Source: Hyphomonas oceanitis SCH89
GTDB lineage: Bacteria > Pseudomonadota > Alphaproteobacteria > Caulobacterales > Hyphomonadaceae
Length of the DNA: 64,000 nt
Direction: 5' to 3'
Assembly (NCBI RefSeq): GCF_000685295.1
Contig: NZ_ARYL01000024.1
Span: 1 to 64,000, forward strand
In this document: in pieces, positions 19,885 to 28,315 of the stretch
Numbering within the stretch: position 1 is the first letter of the stretch
Layout of the letters: each line of letters begins with the position of its first letter
Position numbers and translations under genes: made by a program
Notes under the pieces: model-generated
Databases searched by the model: none
Seen by the model: the letters and a program-made list of their open reading frames with translations, nothing else
What the model was told of the DNA's origin: nothing

Positions 19885-20100
19885 GGATTTGGACAGCCTG
19901 ACGCCCTCAAAACGCACAGCGCCAGACGACCGGCCATATCACCCCGCCCCCTTCCCAAACGGGCCTAAATCCGTCATAAGCCGCCCCTTGAGGCGAATAT
20001 CGCCCTGAATCCCTTGCTGGACGACATCCCGGCTGCGGACACCAGGCCCCGAATTCTCTCAAAACCCCGCGTCCATGAGGCCGCAATACACTGCAAACAT

Positions 20101-20118
20101 TCGCCTTTTGGCGATTTT
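20101..20118 (+). promoter_or_regulatory. Small hairpin in the rpsO leader
   Basis: TCGCC-TTTT-GGCGA followed by TTTT lies 16-33 bases before the rpsO start. The stem is only 5 bp. rpsO is autoregulated by S15 binding to leader structures in several bacteria, but this element does not match a known S15 site that I can recognise. Confidence 0.3.
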
Positions 20119-20133
20119 ATAGAAAGAGACCCG

Positions 20134-20403
20134 ATGTCGATTACGGCAGAAAAAAAGCAGGAACTGATCAAGAAATTCGCCATCAAGGATGGTGATACAG
20201 GTTCCCCGGAAGTTCAGGTCGCGATCCTTACGGAACGCATCAACAACCTGACCGACCACTTCAAGACCAATAAAAAAGACAACCACTCCCGCCGCGGCTT
20301 GCTGACCATGGTCGCCACGCGCCGGAAGCTCCTTGACTATGTCAAAGGCAAAGATGAAGCGCGTTACACGACGCTCATCACGGAACTCGGCATCCGCCGC
20401 TAG
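20134..20403 (+). CDS. rpsO: 30S ribosomal protein S15
   Basis: S15 is a primary 16S rRNA-binding protein of the small subunit. The sequence carries [26 protein letters not shown] and RRKLLDYVK, and has the standard 89 residues from the ATG at 20134. A longer in-frame reading from 20014 is not conserved and would cross the leader hairpin, so it is rejected. A terminator separates it from pnp, the usual rpsO-pnp arrangement. Confidence 0.97.
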   Translation: MSITAEKKQELIKKFAIKDGDTGSPEVQVAILTERINNLTDHFKTNKKDNHSRRGLLTMVATRRKLLDYVKGKDEARYTTLITELGIRR

Positions 20404-20416
20404 GTCCGAAAAACAA

Positions 20417-20450
20417 GCCCGCCGGGCAATAGGGCCGCGGCGGGCTTTTC
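20417..20450 (+). terminator. Terminator between rpsO and pnp
   Basis: The stem GCCCGCCG/CGGCGGGC (20417-20424 and 20438-20445) is followed by TTTTC. In other bacteria readthrough of the rpsO terminator feeds pnp, and the same is likely here. Confidence 0.85.
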
Positions 20451-20475
20451 GTATGTGAAAAGAAAGACAATCGAA

Positions 20476-22605
20476 ATGTTCAACAAACAATCCGTGTCGC
20501 TGGAATGGGCGGGACGCACGCTGACAATTGAAACGGGCCAAGTGGCACGTCAGGCAGACGGCGCCGTCATGGTAACCTACGGGGATACCCAGGTTCTCGC
20601 GACCGCATGCTTCGCCAAGTCGGCCAAGCCAGGCCAGGACTTCTTCCCCCTGACCGTCAACTATATGGAAAAATACTACGCATCGGGCCGCATCCCAGGT
20701 GGCTTCTTCAAACGTGAAGGCCGCCCGACGGACAAAGAGACGCTGACATCGCGCCTGATCGACCGCCCGATCCGCCCGCTTTTCGTCAAAGGCTTCAAGA
20801 ACGAAGTCCAGGTCGTCCTCACCTGCATGTCCTATGACCTCGAGAACGATGCCGACATCCTCGGCATGATCGGCGCTTCGGCTGCCCTCGTCCTGTCCGG
20901 CGCCCCATTCATGGGCCCGATCGGCGCGGCACGCGTTGGCTATATCGATGGCGAGTACGTCATCAACCCAACCATCGCCGAACTCGAAGACTCCGACCTT
21001 GATCTCGTTGTCGCCGGCACCGCCGACGCAGTGATGATGGTTGAATCGGAAGCCTATGAGCTTTCCGAAGATGTCATGCTCGGCGCTGTCATGGCCGGTC
21101 ACGAATCCATGCAGCCCATCATCGACGCGATCATCAATCTCGCCGAAAAAGCTGCCAAGGAACCCTTCGACTTCGAACCGGACGACAACTCCGCTGCCCT
21201 CGAAGCCATCCAGAAACTGGTCGGCAAGGACCTGTCGGCTGCTTACTCGATCACTGACAAGCTTGAGCGTCAGGCTGCTGTGGGCGCTGCCCGCGACAAG
21301 GCCAAAGCGGCCCTCGTCGGCACCGAAGAAGCACCCGGCGAGATGACCGGCGATGCCTTCAAGGCCTCGTTCAAGGAAGCTGAAGCTTCGGTCGTCCGTG
21401 GTGACATCATCAAGACCGGCAAGCGTATCGACGGCCGTGCCCTTGATCAGGTCCGCTCGATCGAAGCCATTGCCGGCTTCCTGCCACGCACGCACGGCTC
21501 CTCGCTGTTCACCCGCGGTGAAACGCAGGCGATCTGCGTCGCAACGCTCGGCACCAGCGATGATGAGCAATTCATCGACGGTCTCGACGGTACGTCCAAG
21601 TCCAAGTTCATGCTGCACTACAACTTCCCGCCCTATTCGGTCGGTGAGACAGGCCGCATGGGTGGCGCTGGTCGCCGCGAAATCGGTCACGGCAAACTCG
21701 CATGGCGCGCGCTTCAGGCTGTCCTGCCTGACCACGCCGAGTTCCCGTACACGATCCGCCTCGTCTCCGAGATCACCGAGTCCAATGGCTCGTCCTCGAT
21801 GGCAACGGTTTGCGGTTGCTCGCTTGCCATGATGGATGCCGGCGTGCCGGTCACCCGTCCTGTCTCGGGTATCGCCATGGGCCTGATCAAGGAACCAAAC
21901 GGCGTGGCCGTCCTCTCCGACATTCTTGGCGATGAAGACCACCTCGGCGACATGGACTTCAAGGTTGCCGGTACCGAAAAAGGTCTGACGTCCCTGCAAA
22001 TGGACATCAAGATCGCCGGTATCACGAAAGACATCATGAAAACGGCGCTCGAGCAGGCAAAGGGTGGGCGCATGCACATCCTCGCCGAGATGGCGAAAGC
22101 CCTCGACACGTCGCGCGACAGCCTGTCGGAAAACGCACCTCAGATGGAAATCATGAAAGTGCCAACCGACAAGATCCGTGACGTTATCGGTTCCGGCGGC
22201 AAGGTCATCCGTGGCATCGTCGAAGAATCCGGCGCCAAGGTGAATATCGACGACGACGGCACAGTGCAGATCTCTGCGCTCGACCGCCCGGCGATCGAAA
22301 AGGCCATGAAGATGATCAAGGAAATCACCGCAGAAGCCGAAGTCGGCGAAATCTATCAGGGCACCGTGGTTGGCCTGAAAGACTTCGGTATCTTCGTGAA
22401 CTTCTTCGGCCCGAAGGACGGTCTCGTGCACGTTTCGCAAATGGCGAAAGAGCGCATCGGCCATCCGAAGGAACTGGTCAAAGAAGGCGACAAGGTCTGG
22501 GTCAAGCTCATGGGCTTTGACGATCGCGGCAAGGTTCGCCTGTCGATGAAAGTTGTCGATCAAGCGACCGGCAAGCAGTTCGAAGGCGCCGAAGGCGAAG
22601 AATAG
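20476..22605 (+). CDS. pnp: Polyribonucleotide nucleotidyltransferase (PNPase)
   Basis: PNPase is the phosphorolytic 3'-5' exoribonuclease of the degradosome. Two RNase PH-like halves flank a helical domain and are followed by a KH domain ([13 protein letters not shown], about residue 560) and an S1 domain ([17 protein letters not shown], about 625). The ATG at 20476 ([11 protein letters not shown]) is chosen over a GTG at 20455, giving 709 residues, which matches alphaproteobacterial forms. A strong terminator follows. Confidence 0.97.
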   Translation: MFNKQSVSLEWAGRTLTIETGQVARQADGAVMVTYGDTQVLATACFAKSAKPGQDFFPLTVNYMEKYYASGRIPGGFFKREGRPTDKETLTSRLIDRPIRPLFVKGFKNEVQVVLTCMSYDLENDADILGMIGASAALVLSGAPFMGPIGAARVGYIDGEYVINPTIAELEDSDLDLVVAGTADAVMMVESEAYELSEDVMLGAVMAGHESMQPIIDAIINLAEKAAKEPFDFEPDDNSAALEAIQKLVGKDLSAAYSITDKLERQAAVGAARDKAKAALVGTEEAPGEMTGDAFKASFKEAEASVVRGDIIKTGKRIDGRALDQVRSIEAIAGFLPRTHGSSLFTRGETQAICVATLGTSDDEQFIDGLDGTSKSKFMLHYNFPPYSVGETGRMGGAGRREIGHGKLAWRALQAVLPDHAEFPYTIRLVSEITESNGSSSMATVCGCSLAMMDAGVPVTRPVSGIAMGLIKEPNGVAVLSDILGDEDHLGDMDFKVAGTEKGLTSLQMDIKIAGITKDIMKTALEQAKGGRMHILAEMAKALDTSRDSLSENAPQMEIMKVPTDKIRDVIGSGGKVIRGIVEESGAKVNIDDDGTVQISALDRPAIEKAMKMIKEITAEAEVGEIYQGTVVGLKDFGIFVNFFGPKDGLVHVSQMAKERIGHPKELVKEGDKVWVKLMGFDDRGKVRLSMKVVDQATGKQFEGAEGEE

Positions 22606-22634
22606 ACTTACAGTTTCTTGTAAGCAGCAGATCA

Positions 22635-22664
22635 GGGCCGCCCTTCGGGGTGGCCCTTTTTCTT
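22635..22664 (+). terminator. Terminator of pnp
   Basis: The GGGCCGCC/GGTGGCCC-type stem with a CTTC-containing loop is followed by TTTTTCTTT, 30 bases after the pnp stop. Confidence 0.9.
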
Positions 22665-22728
22665 TGCGTCAGTGTCCAATCCGGCCTGCCGCAAATACTA
22701 CATCTTTCTGTACCCGGATGAATTTTCA

Positions 22729-22757
22729 TTGACACGGAAGTGTCATGAAACTAATGT
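22729..22757 (+). promoter_or_regulatory. Promoter of the first CAP-domain gene
   Basis: TTGACA at 22729-22734 and TAATGT at 22752-22757 are 17 bases apart, close to the sigma-70 consensus. The local sequence is clearly more AT-rich than its surroundings. Confidence 0.65.
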
Positions 22758-22780
22758 GACACTTATGTTACAGTCACATT
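22730..22780 (+). promoter_or_regulatory. Two palindromic operator-like repeats over the promoter
   Basis: TGACAC-GGAA-GTGTCA (22730-22745) overlaps the -35 element and spacer. AATGTGAC-N12-GTCACATT (22753-22780) overlaps the -10 and likely +1. Both are perfect and share a TGACAC/TGTGAC-like half-site, so one regulator may bind both. The spacing does not fit CRP (TGTGA-N6-TCACA). Confidence 0.5.
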
Positions 22781-23583
22781 ACAAATATATGTCAGTGTCG
22801 GCGCTAGCCTTTGCGGCGCTCGCATTTCCCGCGTCGGCCGTGTCGACCTGCGAACTCGCAGACGGCCTGCCGCTCGATCCCGTGGCCTACAATCAGGAAG
22901 TCGCGGCCTGCTACAGCACGCCGACAAGCATCGCCAAGGATGCCAGGCTCGAGAAATCGCTCATTCAGGCAACGGATGCCGTCCGGGCTGCAAACAATGA
23001 GCCCGCCCTCATTCCCCTTGCCTCACTCGAAGAAGCCGCGCGCATCCACGCGATGGACATGGCCGCCCGCAATTATGCCGGCCACATGGACAAGGAAGGC
23101 CGTGGCCATCTGGAGCGCGTCCGCATGCTGGACCGTTCAGTGCTGATTGGCGCAGCAGGTGCCAACATTGCTATCCTCGAAGGCGAAGGGGATGCTGATG
23201 CGGTGTTCAAAGCGCTACGGGCAGACCCGGTCAATGCGAGCAACATGACGCGCGATGCCTTCACCCATACAGGCATCGGCATCGCCAAAGCCAATGGCCG
23301 CACTTACATCGTCCAGCTCTTCGCGCGCGTCGATGGCCACCTTGAATCTCCCCTACCCGTTCAAGTCTCGGGCCCGGCAGATATCAAGGCGACATTTGAC
23401 GAGAAAGGCGTGCAACCCGTCGGCTGGCGCCTGACCACACCCGAAGGCGAAACCGTTGCGCGCGGCTATGGCGCCAACATGACCGGCACGCTAGCGCCCG
23501 GCCAGCAGGCCTATGTCACCTTCGACATGGCCCGCAACACGCAGGAATACGCCCTGCGCGGCCCGCTTGTCGTCGGCCGGTAG
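22765..23583 (+). CDS. Secreted CAP-domain (SCP/PR-1-like) protein, degenerate site
   Basis: A signal peptide (ending near ALAFPASA) precedes a CAP domain of about 125 residues and a C-terminal beta-rich extension. One of the usual CAP histidines is retained (YAGHMDKEG). The conserved Glu of the ENLA motif is replaced by Ala (GANIAI), and the SPSHRANIL-type segment is altered to NASNMTRDAF. The start is uncertain: ATG 22765 gives 272 residues with a Lys in the n-region, while ATG 22789 leaves a more normal leader after the promoter. The natural function of bacterial CAP proteins is largely unknown. Confidence 0.75.
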   Translation: MLQSHYKYMSVSALAFAALAFPASAVSTCELADGLPLDPVAYNQEVAACYSTPTSIAKDARLEKSLIQATDAVRAANNEPALIPLASLEEAARIHAMDMAARNYAGHMDKEGRGHLERVRMLDRSVLIGAAGANIAILEGEGDADAVFKALRADPVNASNMTRDAFTHTGIGIAKANGRTYIVQLFARVDGHLESPLPVQVSGPADIKATFDEKGVQPVGWRLTTPEGETVARGYGANMTGTLAPGQQAYVTFDMARNTQEYALRGPLVVGR

Positions 23584-23607
23584 ACACGCATCTATCGTGC
23601 GTCCCCC

Positions 23608-23637
23608 GCCCGGCCCTGCACAGGGGCCGGGCTTTTC
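23608..23637 (+). terminator. Terminator of the first CAP-domain gene
   Basis: The stem GCCCGGCCC/GGGCCGGGC is followed by TTTTC, 25 bases after the stop. Confidence 0.85.
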
Positions 23638-23703
23638 ATTTCTGCACAGCTGAACAGACCGGAACTATTGGAAAATGCCCCGGTTTGGCGCTAAGCAGCC
23701 CTC

Positions 23704-24411
23704 ATGACCAAACGCAAATCCGCCTTCCTCATCGCCATGTCCGGCGGCTCCGGCTCTGGCAAGTCAACGCTCGCCGAAGCGCTGCTCGAACACCTCGGCC
23801 CAGGCCAGGCTGTCATGTTCGGGGAAGACGCCTACTACCACCCTATGCGCCACTATGGTGACTATACGACGGAGGAAGAGCGACAGGCCATCATCGCCGG
23901 CGTCAACTATGACGACCCGATCTCCAAGGAAGTCGACCACCTTGTCCGCGACCTTAAAGCCCTCAAATCCGGCCACGGCGTTGACCAACCGATCTATGAT
24001 TACGAGCGCCACGACCGTAGTGAAAAGACCCGCCGTATCGAGCCGGCGCCAATCCTGCTGCTCGAAGGCATCCATGCCCTCTCCATGCCCAAGATCCGCT
24101 CCCAGATCGACCTTTCCGTCTATGTCGACACGCCCGACGACCTGCGCCTCGCCCGCCGCATCCGGCGCGACGTGATCGATCGCGGCCGCGACGTCGATAA
24201 TGTGCTTGAGCAATACATGTCCACTGTCCGCGCCGCGCATTATCGCTGGACCCATCCGGCCAAGTTCGAGGCCGATCTCGTCATCGCTGACGAGGGCCTG
24301 CCCGCCTATGGCAATGTCCGTCCGAATGCCGAGGCGATTGAGCGCATGGTTGCGCCCGTGCTCGAGCGCCTGCGCTCGCTCGGCGTCCTCGCTGACAGGG
24401 CGAAACTCTAG
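23704..24411 (+). CDS. Uridine kinase-like P-loop kinase
   Basis: This 235-residue protein has a Walker A GGSGSGKST at residues 14-22, an acidic segment EDAYY where uridine kinases bind substrate, and an LLLEGIHAL motif near 118. The PRK/uridine kinase family phosphorylates uridine/cytidine, phosphoribulose or similar substrates. Residues around YDYERH match uridine kinase best. It shares its final CTAG with the convergent ZIP-like gene. Substrate specificity is inferred. Confidence 0.85.
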   Translation: MTKRKSAFLIAMSGGSGSGKSTLAEALLEHLGPGQAVMFGEDAYYHPMRHYGDYTTEEERQAIIAGVNYDDPISKEVDHLVRDLKALKSGHGVDQPIYDYERHDRSEKTRRIEPAPILLLEGIHALSMPKIRSQIDLSVYVDTPDDLRLARRIRRDVIDRGRDVDNVLEQYMSTVRAAHYRWTHPAKFEADLVIADEGLPAYGNVRPNAEAIERMVAPVLERLRSLGVLADRAKL

Positions 24412-25106
24412 CCAATCTCGCTGAGCACAAGCGCCAGGATGAAACCCAGCGCTGTTGCAATGCCCGCCATATGGGAATCCTCTTTATAGGCCTGCGGGAA
24501 CACTTCGGTCGCCAGTGAAGCAATCACGGCGCCGGCTGCCAGGCAGCGGATCCCCGCCAGCAAATGCGGGCTTGCCCCTTCAAGCAGGAGGTTGCCGAGA
24601 ACAGCCGCCGCTGACAGCAGGGCCGCCGCAGCGAGCCACATCATCAGCGCCTTCGTTTTCGATGTGCCGTTCTCTGCCATCTCCTTTGCTCCACCCGCAG
24701 CCTCGGGCAAGTTCGACAGCAGAATTGATCCGGCAAGGGCCGCGACAGCCATGGGCTCCGCGCCAATCAGCGCAACGCCCAGCGCAAGGTTCTCCGGCAC
24801 GCCATCCAGCGTGATCGCCGCCAGCAGGCCGCCGCCACTATCGCTATTCCATTTTTCATCGATCAGGTAATCGACGCCCGTGAACACGGCCGCGCCCACA
24901 GCAGTCATCAGCATGGAGAGCCAGAGGGTGGAAGTCTCAATCGACGGTTCAATCAGCTCTGTCACGACAGAAAGGATCAGCGCGCCGCCCGCAAGCGCCA
25001 CGAGAAAGCCCTCCAATGGCTTGGGCAGTTTGCCGTAGAGACCCCATGCCGCGCCGGCGACCAAGGCCCCGGACACAACCGCCACCACAATCACCATCAT
25101 CAACAT
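24408..25106 (-). CDS. ZIP-like metal transporter with altered motif residues
   Basis: This 232-residue protein has about seven hydrophobic segments and the ZIP-family pattern VPENLALG in the fourth and LSNLPEAAGG in the fifth. In typical ZIPs these positions read HN(F/I)PEG, so the metal-binding histidines appear replaced by Asp and Ser while the glutamates remain. Divalent metal transport is the family function, but metal use here is uncertain. It converges on the uridine-kinase-like gene with shared CTAG stops. Confidence 0.75.
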   Translation of the reverse strand: MLMMVIVVAVVSGALVAGAAWGLYGKLPKPLEGFLVALAGGALILSVVTELIEPSIETSTLWLSMLMTAVGAAVFTGVDYLIDEKWNSDSGGGLLAAITLDGVPENLALGVALIGAEPMAVAALAGSILLSNLPEAAGGAKEMAENGTSKTKALMMWLAAAALLSAAAVLGNLLLEGASPHLLAGIRCLAAGAVIASLATEVFPQAYKEDSHMAGIATALGFILALVLSEIG

Positions 25107-25216
25107 GCCACACCTCCCATCCGTCTTATCCTTCCGGGTAAACCGGCCTCAAAGGGGAATGTTCCGGCTGCACAAAAAGCTGGGCCACGCCCTTGGGCGC
25201 CGCTAGGCTTTCGTGC

Positions 25217-26074
25217 ATGAGGCGAACCCTGTCCAAATGGCTGGCACTCGCAGGCGCCGGCATTCTCATGGCCAGCGCCGCACAGGCCTGCGACCTGCGC
25301 CTTGGCGCGCGTGGCCAGAGCACAGCCGACTATGTGGAGACGGTGCGCCCGTGCCTTGCGCAACTGCCTCCCGGCTACAGGTTTGACTTGAAAATGGAGG
25401 CTGGCTTCCTGACGCGCATAAACGAAGCGCGCGCTGCCCATGACCTCCCGCCCCTACAGCTACGCCGGGAACTGCTCGCCCCGGCCCGCTTCCAGAGCCT
25501 GGACATGGCCGCCAATCATTTCTTCGATCATATCGGGCCCGATGGGCGCACTCCGGGTGACCGGCTGACGGCGCTCGACCGGCGCGCGCTCCTGCAGCGC
25601 TCAGCCGAAAACCTCGCCATGCTCGAAATCGTCAAGGGCCGTTACAATTTCGCGAAAAGCCTGCCGCAGCTTCACGCGAACCTGATGAACAGCCCCAGCC
25701 ACCGCGCCAATATCCTGAATCCGGACTTCACACATGTCGCCATTGGCGTCCTCGTCACCAGGCAAGGCGTCTGGGCCACGCAGGTCTTTGCAGGCCTTTC
25801 CGGTACGCTCAGCGAAGACGTGCCGCTGCGCATGGCGGCGGGCCAGAGCCTCACCGCAGAGCCCTCGCTCAATGACTGGACCTTCCGCCACTTCGAAGCC
25901 GAAACACCGGGCCATGCCTACACGCCCTTCCGGCAAACCCCGCGCGGCGCCATTGTCCCCGACGGCCTCAAGGGCGACGTAGACCTCGCCGCCTTCAGCA
26001 TCCAGATGGGCGAAAAGAAAGGCATGATCTATTCAATCCGGCTGGCAGGACCATCCGTCACGATCGTGAACTGA
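25217..26074 (+). CDS. Secreted CAP-domain (SCP/PR-1-like) protein
   Basis: The ATG at 25217 starts a signal peptide (MRRTLSKWLALAGAGILMAS) and gives 285 residues. The CAP domain keeps the classical tetrad-like residues: His in FFDHIGPDG, Glu in AENLAM, and His in SPSHRANIL and FTHVAIGV. A beta-rich C-terminal extension like that of the first CAP protein follows. The two proteins are probably diverged paralogues with one gene pair between them. Function unknown, probably periplasmic. Confidence 0.85.
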   Translation: MRRTLSKWLALAGAGILMASAAQACDLRLGARGQSTADYVETVRPCLAQLPPGYRFDLKMEAGFLTRINEARAAHDLPPLQLRRELLAPARFQSLDMAANHFFDHIGPDGRTPGDRLTALDRRALLQRSAENLAMLEIVKGRYNFAKSLPQLHANLMNSPSHRANILNPDFTHVAIGVLVTRQGVWATQVFAGLSGTLSEDVPLRMAAGQSLTAEPSLNDWTFRHFEAETPGHAYTPFRQTPRGAIVPDGLKGDVDLAAFSIQMGEKKGMIYSIRLAGPSVTIVN

Positions 26075-26077
26075 GGC

Positions 26078-26893
26078 CTATTCCTCCGGCACATCCGGCA
26101 CGCCGACGACGTGGAAACCAGCGTCGACATGGATGACTTCGCCAGCAATCGAGCGGCCGAGCGGTGAGAGCAGGTAGAGCGCGCAGCCGGCGACGCCTTC
26201 CATGCTCGTGTCTTCCTTCAGCAGCGACCAGTCGCGGCCCGTGCCCATCAGGCTCTTGCCGCCCTTGATGCCCGCCAGCGACAGCGTGCGCATGGCGCCT
26301 GCCGAGATCGCGTTGACGCGGATGCCTTGCGGCCCGAGATCGCGCGCCGCATAGCGCGTCGAGGCCTCAAGCGCCGCCTTGGCGACACCCATGACGTTAT
26401 AGGACGGAACGGTTCGTTCTGCGCCGAGATAGGTCATGCACATGATCGATCCGCCATCCGGCATCAGCTCGGCGCCGCGCCGCGCGCAGTCGATGAAGGA
26501 ATAGACCGAGATATCCATCGCGCGGCGAAAGCCTTCGCGCGTCGTGTTGGCCACCATAGAGCCCTGCAGCTCGTCCTTGCCGGCAAAGGCAATCGAATGG
26601 ACGAGAAAGTCGATCTTGCCCCACTTGGCTTTGATCTCGGCGAACGCGGCGTCCATGCTCGCATCATCGGTCACGTCAGCCGGGATCATCATGTCCATGC
26701 CGATGCTCTCGACGAGCGGGCGCACACGGCGCTCCAGCGTCTCGCCCTGATACGTGAAGGCAATCTCGGCGCCTTGGGCAGCCAGCTGTTTGGAAATGCC
26801 CCAGGCAATCGAGTTCTGGTTGGCGACGCCCATGACGATGCCGCGCTTGCCCTTCATCAGGTCACCGGACGGCAGGTTCCATTCTTCGGCCAT
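26078..26893 (-). CDS. fabI: Enoyl-ACP reductase (NADH)
   Basis: FabI reduces trans-2-enoyl-ACP in fatty acid elongation. The SDR fold shows the FabI-type nucleotide segment GVANQNSIAWGI and the Tyr-x6-Lys pair in YNVMGVAK. The ATG at 26893 has GAGGAGG upstream and gives 271 residues. It lies directly downstream of fabA with a 165-base gap and no fabB between, and may be co-transcribed with it. Confidence 0.95.
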   Translation of the reverse strand: MAEEWNLPSGDLMKGKRGIVMGVANQNSIAWGISKQLAAQGAEIAFTYQGETLERRVRPLVESIGMDMMIPADVTDDASMDAAFAEIKAKWGKIDFLVHSIAFAGKDELQGSMVANTTREGFRRAMDISVYSFIDCARRGAELMPDGGSIMCMTYLGAERTVPSYNVMGVAKAALEASTRYAARDLGPQGIRVNAISAGAMRTLSLAGIKGGKSLMGTGRDWSLLKEDTSMEGVAGCALYLLSPLGRSIAGEVIHVDAGFHVVGVPDVPEE

Positions 26894-27058
26894 GCGGGCC
26901 TCCTCATTGGCTGTTTTTCTGCCCAAGGGGCTAGGCGGACACGGTCAAACCGTCAAGCGCCGCACAGCTCAACCGATCCAAGGGTTTGGCGTGCGACCAA
27001 GGGTTTCTGCACGGCATATGCAGGGCCTTTGACGGGTTTCAGTCGGATTTTCTACGCC

Positions 27059-27601
27059 CTAAACCGGCGTCGCCTGGCCCGGAACCGTCAGGCCCACTTT
27101 CATGTCATTGGCCGTGTAGACGTGGCGCTCGTCGACGAACACCTTGCCGTCCGCAATGCCCAGAACCAGCTTGCCGCGGCGCACGCGGTGAATGTCGATC
27201 TCGTAGCGCACCAGCTTGCAATCCGGCGTAATCTCGCCGGTAAATTTGACCTCGCCAACACCCAGCGCACGGCCCTTGCCCGGGCTGCCGGACCAACCGA
27301 GCCAATAGCCGACAGCCTGCCACATCGCATCGAGACCGAGACAGCCCGGCATCACCGGATCGCCCGGAAAGTGGCATGCAAAGAACCAGAGGCTCGGATC
27401 GATATCCAGCTCGCCGATGACGTGGCCTTTGCCGTAAACACCACCATCCATGCTGATCTCGGTAATCCGGTCCATCATCAGCATTGGCGGCGCAGGCAGC
27501 TGCGCATTGCCGGGCCCGAAATACCCGCCCTTGCCCGACTCGAGCAGGTCAGCCTTCGTATAGCTGGACTTCGGCGTGTGATAATCGTGCGGACCGGACA
27601 T
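27059..27601 (-). CDS. fabA: 3-hydroxydecanoyl-ACP dehydratase/isomerase
   Basis: FabA makes and isomerises the 10-carbon enoyl-ACP that starts anaerobic unsaturated fatty acid synthesis. The catalytic pair is visible as H77 ([11 protein letters not shown]) and D91 (LGLDAMWQ). It has 180 residues, close to the family norm. fabI follows on the same strand. FabA normally requires a FabB partner, which is not in this window. Confidence 0.95.
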   Translation of the reverse strand: MSGPHDYHTPKSSYTKADLLESGKGGYFGPGNAQLPAPPMLMMDRITEISMDGGVYGKGHVIGELDIDPSLWFFACHFPGDPVMPGCLGLDAMWQAVGYWLGWSGSPGKGRALGVGEVKFTGEITPDCKLVRYEIDIHRVRRGKLVLGIADGKVFVDERHVYTANDMKVGLTVPGQATPV

Positions 27602-27681
27602 CGCGGATTCTCCTGGAATTTAGCGTAACCGCCTAACCACAGTGACCGGCCCGGCTTGTCAACCGTCCGAGCCACCCGGAA

Positions 27682-28185
27682 TTACAGACCTGCCTCACCT
27701 GTGTCAGCGCCCCACAGCGCTTCGCGCAGCGCCCAACCATTGAAATTCTGCACCTCGACAGCGCACCATTTCACTTCGCAATCGCCCAGCCGCACAAGTA
27801 CGCCAGCTTCCAGTGACGCGACTTCCGGGCTCGCCGCATCGGCCGTCTCATGCATCACGGTCGCCGACTGCACCATCGCCGCCGCGCCCGGCTCCAGCAT
27901 GCGCGCATGCACCCAAACCTCGTCGCCAGATGGGTCGCGCACCCGCCGCCAGTCGCGGCTCTCCTTGATGATCAACATGGGCAACCCTTTGCGCTCGTAG
28001 CGCCAGAGGATTTCCTGATCCCGGCTCGGTCCCTTGCGACCGTTCACTGCGGCAAATTTTAACACTTCAAAGCGCGGAACTGCCTTGCCGGAGAACTGGC
28101 TGATGCGCGTAACCTGCGGGCCTTCGGCCGCCGCAAAGCCGCCGAACAGGAAGATTCCCGATACTAAAAAGGGTGCCCATTTCAT
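27682..28185 (-). CDS. Secreted SH3-like domain protein
   Basis: A signal peptide (MKWAPFLVSGIFLFGGFAAA) is followed by about 145 residues with two bacterial SH3-like repeats. The first contains KGPSRDQEILWRYERKGLPMLI and RDWRRVRDPSGDEVWVH; the second contains ECEV-like segments and NFNGWALREAL. SH3_4-type proteins are periplasmic, and such domains often bind peptidoglycan or partner proteins. It is divergent from the dehydrogenase gene. Function unknown. Confidence 0.8.
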   Translation of the reverse strand: MKWAPFLVSGIFLFGGFAAAEGPQVTRISQFSGKAVPRFEVLKFAAVNGRKGPSRDQEILWRYERKGLPMLIIKESRDWRRVRDPSGDEVWVHARMLEPGAAAMVQSATVMHETADAASPEVASLEAGVLVRLGDCEVKWCAVEVQNFNGWALREALWGADTGEAGL

Positions 28186-28315
28186 GCGCAGGAAGCCAAA
28201 CTCGCTGTTGAGACCCTCACACTCTCACACCCAGATGAATCACGTGTAAAACAACAGGCGTTGGCGTTCCGGGATCGCTCTGCTAAGCCCGAGGAAAGAA
28301 TTACGAGGGGGCCAG

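Noticed and set aside
20014-20133. N-terminal extension of rpsO
   Set aside because: S15 has a conserved 89-residue length from 20134 and the extension crosses the leader hairpin.
20059-22563. An 834-codon open frame on the minus strand
   Set aside because: It is fully antisense to rpsO and pnp, which are certain, and its translation matches no family. High GC keeps opposite frames open.
22753-22780. CRP/FNR-type site in the CAP promoter
   Set aside because: The half-sites resemble TGTGA/TCACA, but the gap is 14 instead of 6 bases.
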